This document shows positions 1 to 6,892 of a DNA stretch of 64,000 nt, piece after piece. Positions within the stretch are counted from its first letter, which is position 1. Every line of letters begins with the position of its first letter. The stretch comes from PALSA-188 sp963720075. GTDB lineage: Bacteria > Acidobacteriota > Terriglobia > Terriglobales > Acidobacteriaceae. Location: the NCBI GenBank assembly GCA_963720075.1, contig CAVREG010000019.1:1550001-1614000 (forward strand), written 5' to 3'. The notes beneath the pieces were generated by a model. It searched no databases. It was not told the origin of the DNA and was given only the letters and a program-made list of their open reading frames with translations. Position numbers and translations under genes: made by a program.

Positions 1-114
1 TTCAAGGACTTTTAGTCCATAGTCCCCGAACGAGAGTTCGCTCCCACGCCAGGCTTTGCCGCACATGCGTCCGCGCTGCTGCTTGCGGTACTTAACTTTT
101 TTTGGCATTAACAT
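1..114 (-). CDS. rplP: Ribosomal protein L16, N-terminal part (runs off left edge)
   Basis: The reverse strand reads MLMPKKVKYRKQQRGRM and continues to codon 38, a good match to the basic N-terminus of bacterial L16, a large-subunit protein at the A-site/CCA-end region of 23S rRNA. Two in-frame ATGs are possible, at 114 and 108. L16 proteins commonly begin with the longer form. It follows rpsC after a spacer of about 88 bases, the standard S10-operon order. Only the first 38 codons are inside the window, so integrity of the rest is unknown. Confidence 0.93.
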   Translation of the reverse strand, partial: MLMPKKVKYRKQQRGRMCGKAWRGSELSFGDYGLKVLE

Positions 115-202
115 AAAAATCGCTCTCAGCTATCAGCTTTTAGCCAAACCTCTTAAAGCAGACGTTGCACGCTACGTCTCTACCTAATCTTTATCTTTAG
201 AC

Positions 203-871
203 TTAAAATGCGCCTACTGGTTGCAATGTGTCGCGCTTCTTCGCCGCCGGCAGAATTTCGCCCTTGTACACCCATACCTTTACGCCGATTACGCCGTAGG
301 TTGTTCTCGCTTCGGTAAAGCCGTAATCAATGTCGGCGCGCAGCGTATGCAACGGCAGGCGTCCTTGCAAGTACCACTCGGATCGGGCGATTTCGTTTCC
401 GTTTAAGCGGCCGCTCACGCGAACTTTGATTCCTTTGCATCCGAAACGCAGCGCCGAATCTACCGACTTGCGCATGGCGCGGCGGAATCCTACCCGCTTT
501 TCGAGTTGTAACGCGATCGCTTCAGACACCAGTTGCGCGTCCAGTTCCGGTTTGTGTACTTCCTGAATGTCCATGAAAACTTCACGCGAAGTCCGCTTCT
601 GCACGTCGAGCTTCAGCTTGTCAATTTCGGCGCCTTTGCGTCCGATGATAATTCCAGGACGCGCCGTCTTGATAATGACCCGCAGCTTGTTGCCCGGACG
701 CTCAATTTCGATGGAGCTCACTCCGGCCGACTTGAGCTTGTCTTTGAGTTCGTTCTTCAGCTTGATGTCTTCGAGCAAGAGCTTGTCGTAATCGCGTTCG
801 ACAAACCAGCGCGACTTCCACGGCTTGGTATAGCCGAGGCGGAAACCATATGGATGAACCTTCTGTCCCAT
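203..871 (-). CDS. rpsC: 30S ribosomal protein S3
   Basis: This 222-residue protein matches S3, which lines the mRNA entry tunnel of the small subunit. It starts MGQKVHPYGFRLGY as S3 proteins do, has the type-II KH domain with the RNA-binding GRKG loop (in IIGRKGAEIDKL, about residues 76-87), and a C-terminal domain containing GRLNGNEIARSEW. Length is normal for the family. It lies 11 bases after rplV, so it is co-transcribed and probably translationally coupled. Nothing is missing. Confidence 0.98.
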   Translation of the reverse strand: MGQKVHPYGFRLGYTKPWKSRWFVERDYDKLLLEDIKLKNELKDKLKSAGVSSIEIERPGNKLRVIIKTARPGIIIGRKGAEIDKLKLDVQKRTSREVFMDIQEVHKPELDAQLVSEAIALQLEKRVGFRRAMRKSVDSALRFGCKGIKVRVSGRLNGNEIARSEWYLQGRLPLHTLRADIDYGFTEARTTYGVIGVKVWVYKGEILPAAKKRDTLQPVGAF

Positions 872-882
872 TTTTTCTCCTG

Positions 883-1398
883 CTACTTTGCTGCTGTTTT
901 CTTCTTGTTCTTGCTTTTGGCAGTCTTCGCCTTACCCTTTGCTTTGGCGTGTGTATGTTTGGTGGCGCTGCTCTTCTTTCGTGCTGGCGCTTTTGCCGTA
1001 TGCTCCGACTCATCTCCAACTACGGTGGCCAGGCCTTCATGATCTTTGCGGCCACGTTCGGCCAAAACCAACTCAATGTGCGAGATGCGCCGCACATATC
1101 TGAACGCGCGTCCCATTGGCGCGGGGCGGATGCGCTTCATTCGCGGCCCGTCGTTCGCGATCGCGCTTTTTACATAAAGCTGGTCCACGTCAACGTCAAT
1201 ATTTTTTTCGGAGCTGAGATAGTTGGCATTCTCCAGCGCCGACCGTAATAGCTTTTCGATTGTCGCCGCAACCCGCTTCTTGGTAAAGATGAGCGTGTTC
1301 AGCGCATCTTCGACGCGGCGTCCCTTAATCAGATCCAGCACCAAGCGCGCCTTTTGCGGCGTGACGCGCATGTAACGGGCTTGAGCTCGAAATTCCAT
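883..1398 (-). CDS. rplV: 50S ribosomal protein L22 with a long basic C-terminal tail
   Basis: The first 110 or so residues are ordinary L22, whose beta-hairpin lines the peptide exit tunnel: RVTPQKARLVLDLIKGR near the start, then FTKKRVAATIEKLLRSALENA, then RPAPMGRAFRYVRRISHIEL. L22 is usually about 110 residues. Here it is 171, because about 55 extra residues rich in Lys, Ala and Thr follow. The tail resembles the disordered basic extensions seen on ribosomal proteins of some phyla and would extend from the subunit surface. It sits between rpsS and rpsC in standard order. Confidence 0.97.
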   Translation of the reverse strand: MEFRAQARYMRVTPQKARLVLDLIKGRRVEDALNTLIFTKKRVAATIEKLLRSALENANYLSSEKNIDVDVDQLYVKSAIANDGPRMKRIRPAPMGRAFRYVRRISHIELVLAERGRKDHEGLATVVGDESEHTAKAPARKKSSATKHTHAKAKGKAKTAKSKNKKKTAAK

Positions 1399-1455
1399 AT
1401 TTGATTCGCTTCTAGCTTCCGGCTCCTAGCTAGTCGCTAGAAGCCAGAAGCGGTT
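1399..1455. repeat. AGCTTCTAGC-type simple repeat between rpsS and rplV
   Basis: The spacer is made largely of short units such as TAGCTTCCGGCTCCTAGC followed by TAGTCGCTAGAAGC, giving inverted AGCTTC/GAAGCT-like elements. The same vocabulary recurs in most other spacers of this operon, so I read it as a repeat family and not as chance. No promoter is evident. Confidence 0.6.
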
Positions 1456-1803
1456 TTATGCCTTCGGCGCTGCTGGCGCTGCTGGTGCAGCCGCTCCTGG
1501 TCCTCCGGGAATTCCGGCTGGCCTGGCAGCGGTTTCGGTTGCCGCCCTCATCGAGTGTCCCTTGAACTGGCGGGTGAAGCTGAACTCGCCAAGCTTGTGG
1601 CCAACCAGATTTTCCGTTATGTACACGGGAATAAATTTCTTGCCGTTGTGCACCGCGATGGTGTGTCCCACCATCTCGGGGATGATTGTCGAGCGCCGCG
1701 ACCACGTACGCAGCACTTTCTTCTCATTGCGCGCGTTCATGCCTTCGACCCGCGATTGCAGGTAAGCGTCAATGAACGGACCTTTTTTTGTCGAACGTGC
1801 CAT
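1456..1803 (-). CDS. rpsS: 30S ribosomal protein S19 with Ala/Pro-rich tail
   Basis: S19 in the head of the small subunit contacts S13 and the A-site finger. The family core is present: RSTKKGPFIDAYL at the N-terminus, then STIIPEMVGHTIAVHNGK, and LGEFSFTRQFKGH near residue 85. S19 is normally about 92 residues. This one has 115, with a low-complexity tail of Ala, Pro and Gly after residue 92. The tail is probably disordered. It lies between rplB and rplV as in other S10 operons. Confidence 0.97.
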   Translation of the reverse strand: MARSTKKGPFIDAYLQSRVEGMNARNEKKVLRTWSRRSTIIPEMVGHTIAVHNGKKFIPVYITENLVGHKLGEFSFTRQFKGHSMRAATETAARPAGIPGGPGAAAPAAPAAPKA

Positions 1804-1916
1804 AAATGCTCTTAGCCTCTAGCTCTTAGCTTCTAGCTAAACCACTTTGTCATTCCGCCCCGCTTTAGCGGTGAGGAATCTGCTTTTGCCAACGACCAAC
1901 GACGTCCGACCAACGA
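1804..1916. repeat. Composite repeat spacer between rplB and rpsS
   Basis: Three repeat types are stacked here. First come AGCTCTTAGCTTCTAGCT units (about 1808-1840). Then at 1848-1889 comes an element starting TTGTCATTCCG, with a small CCGC/GCGG hairpin, followed by GAGGAATCTGC; a related copy lies at 24237-24349. Last come tandem CCAACGAC units (about 1890-1916), also found at 2820-2846, 9600-9632 and inside rsmH. Confidence 0.65.
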
Positions 1917-2744
1917 CTATTTCTTCGCCCGCCGGCTCACGATGAACGCGTCTGTGCGCTTGTTATTTCGCGTCTTATAACCGCGCGTCGGCTGTCCCCA
2001 AGGCGTTACAGGATGACGTCCGCCCGAGGTTTTTCCTTCGCCGCCACCATGCGGATGGTCAACCGGATTCATCGAGACTCCGCGATTCACTGGACGCCAT
2101 CCCAGCCACCGATTGCGTCCCGCCTTTCCAATCGTGATGTTTTCGTGATCGAGATTGCCGACTTGTCCGATGGTCGCCATGCAATCTTGCGCGACTTTGC
2201 GAGTTTCGCCGGAGGGCAGCTTCACCAGCGCGTACTCGCCTTCTTTGGCAACCAGCTGCGCCGATCCGCCCGCCGAGCGCACCATCTGCGCGCCCTTGCC
2301 CGGTTTCAATTCGACGTTGTGAATCGTGGTGCCTGGAGGAATATTTTTTAGCGGCAGCGCGTTGCCCACGAGAATGTCAGCTTCCGGTCCACTGACGATT
2401 TTCTGTCCAACTTTCAAACCTTCGGGCTGAAGGATGTAACGTTTCTCGCCATCGGCATAACTCAGCAGCGCGATGCGCGCGGAACGGTTCGGATCGTACT
2501 CGATCGTTGCCACGGTCGCGGGGATACCAATCTTGTCGCGTTTGAAATCAATGATGCGGAGTTGGCGCTTGTGGCCGCCACCGTGATGCCACATGGTGGT
2601 GTCGCCACTGTTGCGGCGTCCGCCGGTGCGGCGCTTGGGCTGAAGCAACGCTTTATGCGGCGTAGTGGACGTGATGTCGTCATTGACGATGGTCGTCCGG
2701 TAACGCAGCGTTTGTGTTGTCGGTCTGTATGTCTTGATTGCCAT
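1917..2744 (-). CDS. rplB: 50S ribosomal protein L2
   Basis: This 275-residue protein is full-length L2, a primary 23S rRNA-binding protein needed for subunit association and peptidyl transfer. Visible signatures are the N-terminal MAIKTYRPTTQTLRY, GGGHKRQLRIIDFKRDK (about residues 54-70), and the C-terminal NPVDHPHGGGEGKT block with the conserved His near residue 228. It ends in a basic RRAKK tail. It lies between rplW and rpsS in canonical order. Confidence 0.98.
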   Translation of the reverse strand: MAIKTYRPTTQTLRYRTTIVNDDITSTTPHKALLQPKRRTGGRRNSGDTTMWHHGGGHKRQLRIIDFKRDKIGIPATVATIEYDPNRSARIALLSYADGEKRYILQPEGLKVGQKIVSGPEADILVGNALPLKNIPPGTTIHNVELKPGKGAQMVRSAGGSAQLVAKEGEYALVKLPSGETRKVAQDCMATIGQVGNLDHENITIGKAGRNRWLGWRPVNRGVSMNPVDHPHGGGEGKTSGGRHPVTPWGQPTRGYKTRNNKRTDAFIVSRRAKK

Positions 2745-2754
2745 AAATCTGCTC

Positions 2755-2849
2755 TTAGCTGTTAGCTCTTAGCTTCTGGCTGCTAGCTTCTAGCCTGGTC
2801 ATTACCGCTTGTCGTGATTTTGCCGACGACCAACGACCAACGACTGCCT
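2755..2849. repeat. AGCT(C/T)TTAGC and CCAACGAC tandem repeats before rplB
   Basis: Five or so units of the type TTAGCTCTTAGCTTCTGGC occupy 2755-2798, and GACCAACGACCAACGAC occupies about 2822-2842. Both families recur in other spacers of this operon. The spacer would be transcribed as part of the polycistronic mRNA. Confidence 0.65.
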
Positions 2850-3143
2850 TTATAAATTCTGCGCGTACTCCGGCATTTTTTCGCCGGCTCTTAATCGGAC
2901 GTAAGCCTTCTTCCAATCGGGACGATATCCTGCAAACTTTCCGCGTCGGCGTTCTTTGCCCGGGAAGTTTGCGGTGCGTACCGAATGGACTTTCACTTTG
3001 AAAATTCCCTGCACTGCTTCTTTGATCTCGGTTTTTGTTGCTTTCGGCGCTACCTGGAAAACTAGCGTGTTCTGGTTTTCTTTGATCGCAAGACCCTTTT
3101 CCGTGATCACCGGGCGTCGAAGAATCTGGTATGCGGATTTCAT
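2850..3143 (-). CDS. rplW: 50S ribosomal protein L23
   Basis: L23 sits at the exit of the polypeptide tunnel and is a docking site for trigger factor and SRP. The 97-residue sequence has the family start (SAYQILRRPVITEKG), the central FQVAPKATKTEIKEAV helix, and the VRTANFPGKERRRGKF loop. Length is normal. Its ATG shares one base with the rplD stop (TGATG), which implies translational coupling. Confidence 0.97.
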   Translation of the reverse strand: MKSAYQILRRPVITEKGLAIKENQNTLVFQVAPKATKTEIKEAVQGIFKVKVHSVRTANFPGKERRRGKFAGYRPDWKKAYVRLRAGEKMPEYAQNL

Positions 3144-3889
3144 CAGGCGACCTCCGCGGCTTTTTCATGCTTGACGCGCTTTCGCGGAGAACGTGTGGCT
3201 TTTTTCGCTTCCTGTTTCTCGCCTTCGTGTTCGGCTGCTTCTTTTTGACGCTTTGACAACGTGTTCTTCAACGAAAGTTGCAATTTCTCAATCGCAGGCT
3301 GCGAGAAGATAGCGCGATCGTAACGAAGAAGATGGTAAGCATGCACTTCGTTTCCGGCGATGAGCTTCACTCCTGCCAGATTGCGCGAGCTGAGTTCTAA
3401 ATTGCGATTCTCATGTTGCTGGACTTCGACAATGAGGGCGGTGCCGTCCACCTTCAAGGCGTTGAGTGCGATGCGGAAGGCTTTCGACTTTGGCTCATCC
3501 ATCGCGAATGTATTCACGACGATCAGCTTTCCGTCGGCTAATTTCGACGCCAGTGCGGAGCGGAGCGCGCCCATCAACTTCTTCCGCGGAAACGTGTACG
3601 CATGGGAATGCGGTTGTGGGCCGTGTACCGTACCTCCGTGCCGCCACAGCGGCGAGCGGATCGAGCCTACACGGGCACGTCCTGTGCCTTTTTGCTTCCA
3701 GAGTTTTTTGCCGGCACCAGAAACCAGTTTCTTATTTTTAGTCGCATGCGTGCCTGCCCGCTGTCCGGCGCGATAATGCTTCACCGCTTCCCAAAGCAGG
3801 TCTTCGTTGACCGCGCCGAAGATTTCGTCGGCGAGATCGAGCGTGCCGACCTTGGCTCCGGTCAAATCGTGGATGTCTATAGTTGCCAT
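3143..3889 (-). CDS. rplD: 50S ribosomal protein L4 with basic C-terminal extension
   Basis: L4 reaches into the exit tunnel and in some bacteria represses its own operon. The sequence shows the rRNA-binding loop (KKLWKQKGTGRARVGSIRSP, about residues 60-80) and HGGTVHGPQPHSHAYTFPRK. Length is 248, against about 205 usually. The last 35-40 residues are a charged tail (EHEGEKQEAKKATRSPRKRVK) absent from typical L4. The stop overlaps the rplW start. Confidence 0.97.
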   Translation of the reverse strand: MATIDIHDLTGAKVGTLDLADEIFGAVNEDLLWEAVKHYRAGQRAGTHATKNKKLVSGAGKKLWKQKGTGRARVGSIRSPLWRHGGTVHGPQPHSHAYTFPRKKLMGALRSALASKLADGKLIVVNTFAMDEPKSKAFRIALNALKVDGTALIVEVQQHENRNLELSSRNLAGVKLIAGNEVHAYHLLRYDRAIFSQPAIEKLQLSLKNTLSKRQKEAAEHEGEKQEAKKATRSPRKRVKHEKAAEVA

Positions 3890-3900
3890 AAGCTTTGCTC

Positions 3901-3929
3901 GTGTGGCGCGGACACTCTTGTCCGCGGCC
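3901..3929. repeat. GTGTGGC-hairpin repeat between rplC and rplD
   Basis: A GTGTGGCGCGGACACTCTTG unit is followed by TCCGCGG. It forms a CGCGGACA/TGTCCGCG hairpin. This is one member of a family also present at 6441-6468, 16468-16560 (two copies), 17554-17581 and, more divergent, 34078-34110. Confidence 0.7.
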
Positions 3930-3935
3930 TTTGAC

Positions 3936-4673
3936 TTATCCTTTTTTCGCTGCCCTCTTGGCCGCCTTTAACGGATCAACCGTAGCCGAACCTGCAAATC
4001 CTCGTCGCTCTCTTGGCGGCTTTTTCGCTTTCGTGATGATCAGGTATCCACCATTCGGACCTGGCACTGCGCCTTCAACTACCAGCAAATTATCTTCTTT
4101 ATCTACACCTAAAAGGCGAAGGTTCTGGACGGTCACGCGGTCCACGCCCATATGTCCCGACATTCTCATGCCTTTGAATACGCGCGACGGAAATGCGGAG
4201 GAGCCAATCGAGCCGGTGATCTGAAACATCGAGCCGTGCGATTTCGGCCCGCCTCCGAAATGATGACGGCGCACTACGCCTGAAAAGCCGCGGCCTTTGC
4301 TGATGCCGACGACGTCTACAAACTTCTCTCCATCGAAAATATCTACCAGCACGCGGTCGCCGGCCTTCAGGCCATTGCCTGCTGTCGCATCTTCTTTTGG
4401 ATCTACTTCAATCGGAACTTCGCGCACGAACTTTACCGGCGGGAGATTGTGCTTTCCCAGGTGTCCTTTCATCGGCTTAGTCAGGCGCGACTCTTTTACG
4501 AATTCGACGAGGCCGATTTGCGCTGCAACATATCCGTCGCGGGTCTGCGTTTTGTGTTGCGTGACCACGCAGGGACCGGCTTGCAGGACGGTCGCGGGAT
4601 GAACGTCTCCGCGATCGTCGAACAGTTGCGTCATGCCGACTTTTTTGCCGAGAATTCCGGTTACTCTTGCCAT
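3936..4673 (-). CDS. rplC: 50S ribosomal protein L3 with C-terminal extension
   Basis: L3 nucleates large-subunit assembly and approaches the peptidyl transferase centre. Family features are the N-terminal GILGKKVGMTQLFDDRG, the central GRGFSGVVRRHHFGGGPKSHG with the glutamine-free tip region, and MGVDRVTVQNLRLLGVD. At 245 residues it is about 30 longer than usual. The extra residues form a basic, Ala-rich tail ending KRAAKKG. It follows rpsJ after a 64-base spacer that contains a GGCGGGACGCCCGCC hairpin. Confidence 0.97.
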   Translation of the reverse strand: MARVTGILGKKVGMTQLFDDRGDVHPATVLQAGPCVVTQHKTQTRDGYVAAQIGLVEFVKESRLTKPMKGHLGKHNLPPVKFVREVPIEVDPKEDATAGNGLKAGDRVLVDIFDGEKFVDVVGISKGRGFSGVVRRHHFGGGPKSHGSMFQITGSIGSSAFPSRVFKGMRMSGHMGVDRVTVQNLRLLGVDKEDNLLVVEGAVPGPNGGYLIITKAKKPPRERRGFAGSATVDPLKAAKRAAKKG

Positions 4674-4737
4674 AATTTCTCTCGCTGCTGCCGAGCTTTG
4701 CTCGGCTTGACGGGCGGGACGCCCGCCTCTCCATTAT

Positions 4738-5070
4738 TTATTTGTGCGGCTCTTTGCCGAAGGCTTTTATTTCTACGTCTACTCCTGCCGGTAAATCGAG
4801 CTTCATTAGCGCGTCCACGGTTTGTGGAGTTGGATCCAGTATGTCTAACAGACGTTTGTGGGTGCGAATTTCGAATTGCTCACGCGACTTTTTGTCAACG
4901 TGCGGGGAGCGCAGGACGCAATACTTGTTTTTCATCGTCGGCAATGGAATCGGGCCGGCGATTTGCGCGCCTGTACGTTTGGCCGTGTCAACGATTTCGC
5001 CCGTGGATTGATCCAGGATGCGATAGTCGTAGGCTTTTAGCCGGATGCGAATTCTTTCGTTTCCTATCAT
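4738..5070 (-). CDS. rpsJ: 30S ribosomal protein S10
   Basis: S10 (NusE) is a small-subunit head protein that also pairs with NusB/NusG in antitermination. The 110-residue sequence contains RIRLKAYDYRILDQSTGEIV, PLPTMKNKYCVLRSPHVDKK and the C-terminal LPAGVDVEIKAFG. All are diagnostic. It follows tuf after about 160 bases that hold another TTAGCTATCAGC-type repeat. Here it is the junction between the str and S10 gene sets. Confidence 0.97.
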   Translation of the reverse strand: MIGNERIRIRLKAYDYRILDQSTGEIVDTAKRTGAQIAGPIPLPTMKNKYCVLRSPHVDKKSREQFEIRTHKRLLDILDPTPQTVDALMKLDLPAGVDVEIKAFGKEPHK

Positions 5071-5228
5071 TGTCTCTCTCGATCCCCTTCCGGCTGTCCG
5101 GAGGAAAGAACTTGCGGCATGGTGCGAGCCGCTTACCTGCTTTTAGCTATCAGCCTTTGGCTTTTAGCTAGCGAGACGTGAAAACTAGGATCAGTTCTTA
5201 GTTCCCAGATATTAGTTCTCCGTCACTT

Positions 5229-6416
5229 TTACTGCACGATTTCTGAAATCGTTCCTGCTCCCACCGTGTGGCCGCCTTCGCGAATGGCGAATCGCAAGCC
5301 TTTTTCCATCGCTACCGGCGTGATCAGTTCGATGACCAAGCTGACGTTGTCTCCCGGCATCACCATTTCCGTGCCCGCTGGCAACTCCGCTACTCCGGTC
5401 ACGTCCGTCGTCCGCAAATAAAATTGCGGACGGTATCCTTTGAAGAATGGCGTGTGCCGTCCGCCTTCTTCTTTGGTCAGAATGTAAACTTCGGCTTTGA
5501 ACTTGGTGTGCGGCGTGATGGATCCGCCCTTCGCTAACACCATACCGCGCTCGACATCTTCTTTCGCGATGCCGCGTAGCAGCAGTCCCGCATTGTCTCC
5601 CGCCAGGCCTTCGTCGAGCTGCTTCTTGAACATTTCGACTCCGGTTACAACTGTTTTCCGAGTCTCGCGGAAGCCTACGATTTCTACTTCTTCGCCTACT
5701 TTTACTTTGCCGCGTTCGATTCTTCCCGTAACCACGGTGCCGCGTCCGGAGATCGAGAAAATATCTTCGATAGGCATCAGGAACGGTTTGTCGAGTTCTC
5801 GCACTGGTTGCGGAATATTTTTGTCCACCGCTTCCATCAATTCGTCCAGAGCCTTCTCCCACTTGGCTTCGCCATTCAGCGCGCCCAGCGCCGAAAGCCG
5901 CATCACCGGAAGATCGTCGCCAGGGAATTGATATGCCTTCAAAAGTTCACGCACTTCAAGTTCAACCAGGTCGAGCAGTTCGGGATCGTCTACCGCATCG
6001 CATTTGTTGAGCGCAACGACGATGTAGGGAACACCGACTTGCCGCGCCAGCAGCACATGCTCGCGAGTTTGCGGCATCGGACCGTCAGTAGCCGCGACGA
6101 CTAAAATCGCGCCGTCCATCTGCGCCGCGCCGGTGATCATGTTCTTGATGTAATCGGCGTGGCCCGGGCAATCCACGTGCGCGTAGTGACGGTTCGCCGT
6201 CTCATACTCGACGTGCGCGGTTGCAATGGTGATTCCGCGCGCCTTTTCTTCCGGAGCGTTATCAATCGAATCAAACGACCGGAACAGAATTTTCGGATTA
6301 TGTTTCGACAACACCTTGGTGATAGCCGCTGTCAATGTGGTCTTGCCATGGTCAATGTGACCAATGGTGCCAACGTTCACATGCGGCTTATTGCGATCAA
6401 ATTTCTCTTTCGCCAT
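5229..6416 (-). CDS. tuf: Elongation factor Tu
   Basis: EF-Tu delivers aminoacyl-tRNA to the ribosome as a GTP complex. All G motifs are visible: GHIDHGKTTL (G1, about 18-27), RGITIATAHVEYE (switch I), DCPGHADYIKNM (G3), ALNKCD (G4) and a SALGALNG stretch (G5). Domains II and III follow, with GRGTVVTGRIERG and PFFKGYRPQFYLRTTDVTG. Length is 395, as expected. It lies downstream of fusA, separated by a small unrecognised gene, which is the usual str-operon position apart from that insertion. Confidence 0.98.
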   Translation of the reverse strand: MAKEKFDRNKPHVNVGTIGHIDHGKTTLTAAITKVLSKHNPKILFRSFDSIDNAPEEKARGITIATAHVEYETANRHYAHVDCPGHADYIKNMITGAAQMDGAILVVAATDGPMPQTREHVLLARQVGVPYIVVALNKCDAVDDPELLDLVELEVRELLKAYQFPGDDLPVMRLSALGALNGEAKWEKALDELMEAVDKNIPQPVRELDKPFLMPIEDIFSISGRGTVVTGRIERGKVKVGEEVEIVGFRETRKTVVTGVEMFKKQLDEGLAGDNAGLLLRGIAKEDVERGMVLAKGGSITPHTKFKAEVYILTKEEGGRHTPFFKGYRPQFYLRTTDVTGVAELPAGTEMVMPGDNVSLVIELITPVAMEKGLRFAIREGGHTVGAGTISEIVQ

Positions 6417-6440
6417 GTCGTGATCTTTCCTCTTAGTCCT

Positions 6441-6468
6441 GTGTGGCGCGGGCGCCCTCGCCCGCGTG
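6441..6468. repeat. GTGTGGCG hairpin upstream of tuf
   Basis: GTGTGGCGCGGGCGCCCTCG followed by CCCGCGT forms a strong GC hairpin (CGCGGGCG/CGCCCGCG-like). A second small palindrome (CCCAGGACTTACGTCCCGGG region) follows at about 6486-6508. Both lie just upstream of the tuf ribosome-binding site on the transcribed strand, so the mRNA leader of tuf would be highly structured. Confidence 0.6.
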
Positions 6469-6535
6469 TTTCAATTTTCTAGCCGACCCAGGACTTACGT
6501 CCCGGGCTGCATTATGCCGCCTCTTCGGGGCTGGT

Positions 6536-6853
6536 TTAGCCGGGGACTGATTCGGTCTTCTCCCCATCTTCATCCTTGCGCTCATAGTAGGCGCCCAGGA
6601 ATTGCTCTCTCTCAATCAATCCTTCGGTCACGATCCAGCTTTCGAATCGCTCGTATTCTTGCTGAAAGCGTCCTCGAAAAGTCTCAAAGTTTCGATGCCA
6701 GTTCCAGAAATCTTTCACCCGATACTGTCGCGATCCCGGAGACTCGCACCAGACTTCTGTCATCAGGTAGCCGTCTGCCTTATACAGCAACCTTGTCCAA
6801 ACTCCGTCTAACCCAAACATCCCTTCAAAATCCGTCTGCCTGCCATCCACCAC
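6536..6853 (-). CDS. Small protein of unknown function between fusA and tuf
   Basis: This 105-residue soluble protein is rich in aromatic and charged residues, with motifs GLDGVWTRLLYKADGY, FWNWHRNFETFRGRF and ERFESWIVTEGLIEREQF. I do not recognise the family. The start given is a GTG. There is no in-frame ATG between it and the fusA stop, and the frame stays open back to the fusA TGA (LEAPRFVVDRTFW would precede it), so the true start could lie upstream at CTG or be reached by coupling. It shares the operon of the translation factors fusA and tuf. That suggests a translation-linked or housekeeping role, but this is only inference. Confidence 0.65.
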   Translation of the reverse strand: MVDGRQTDFEGMFGLDGVWTRLLYKADGYLMTEVWCESPGSRQYRVKDFWNWHRNFETFRGRFQQEYERFESWIVTEGLIEREQFLGAYYERKDEDGEKTESVPG

Positions 6854-6892
6854 CCAAAATGTGCGGTCGACGACGAACCGCGGCGCTTCCAG

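Noticed and set aside
850..1248. Open frames opposite rplV and rpsC
   Set aside because: They mirror the Lys/Ala-rich codons of the L22 tail. The minus-strand ribosomal genes explain the sequence.
5212..5862. 216-codon Arg/Ser-rich frame antisense-register to tuf
   Set aside because: Same strand as tuf in another frame, with biased composition. tuf is clearly the coding frame.
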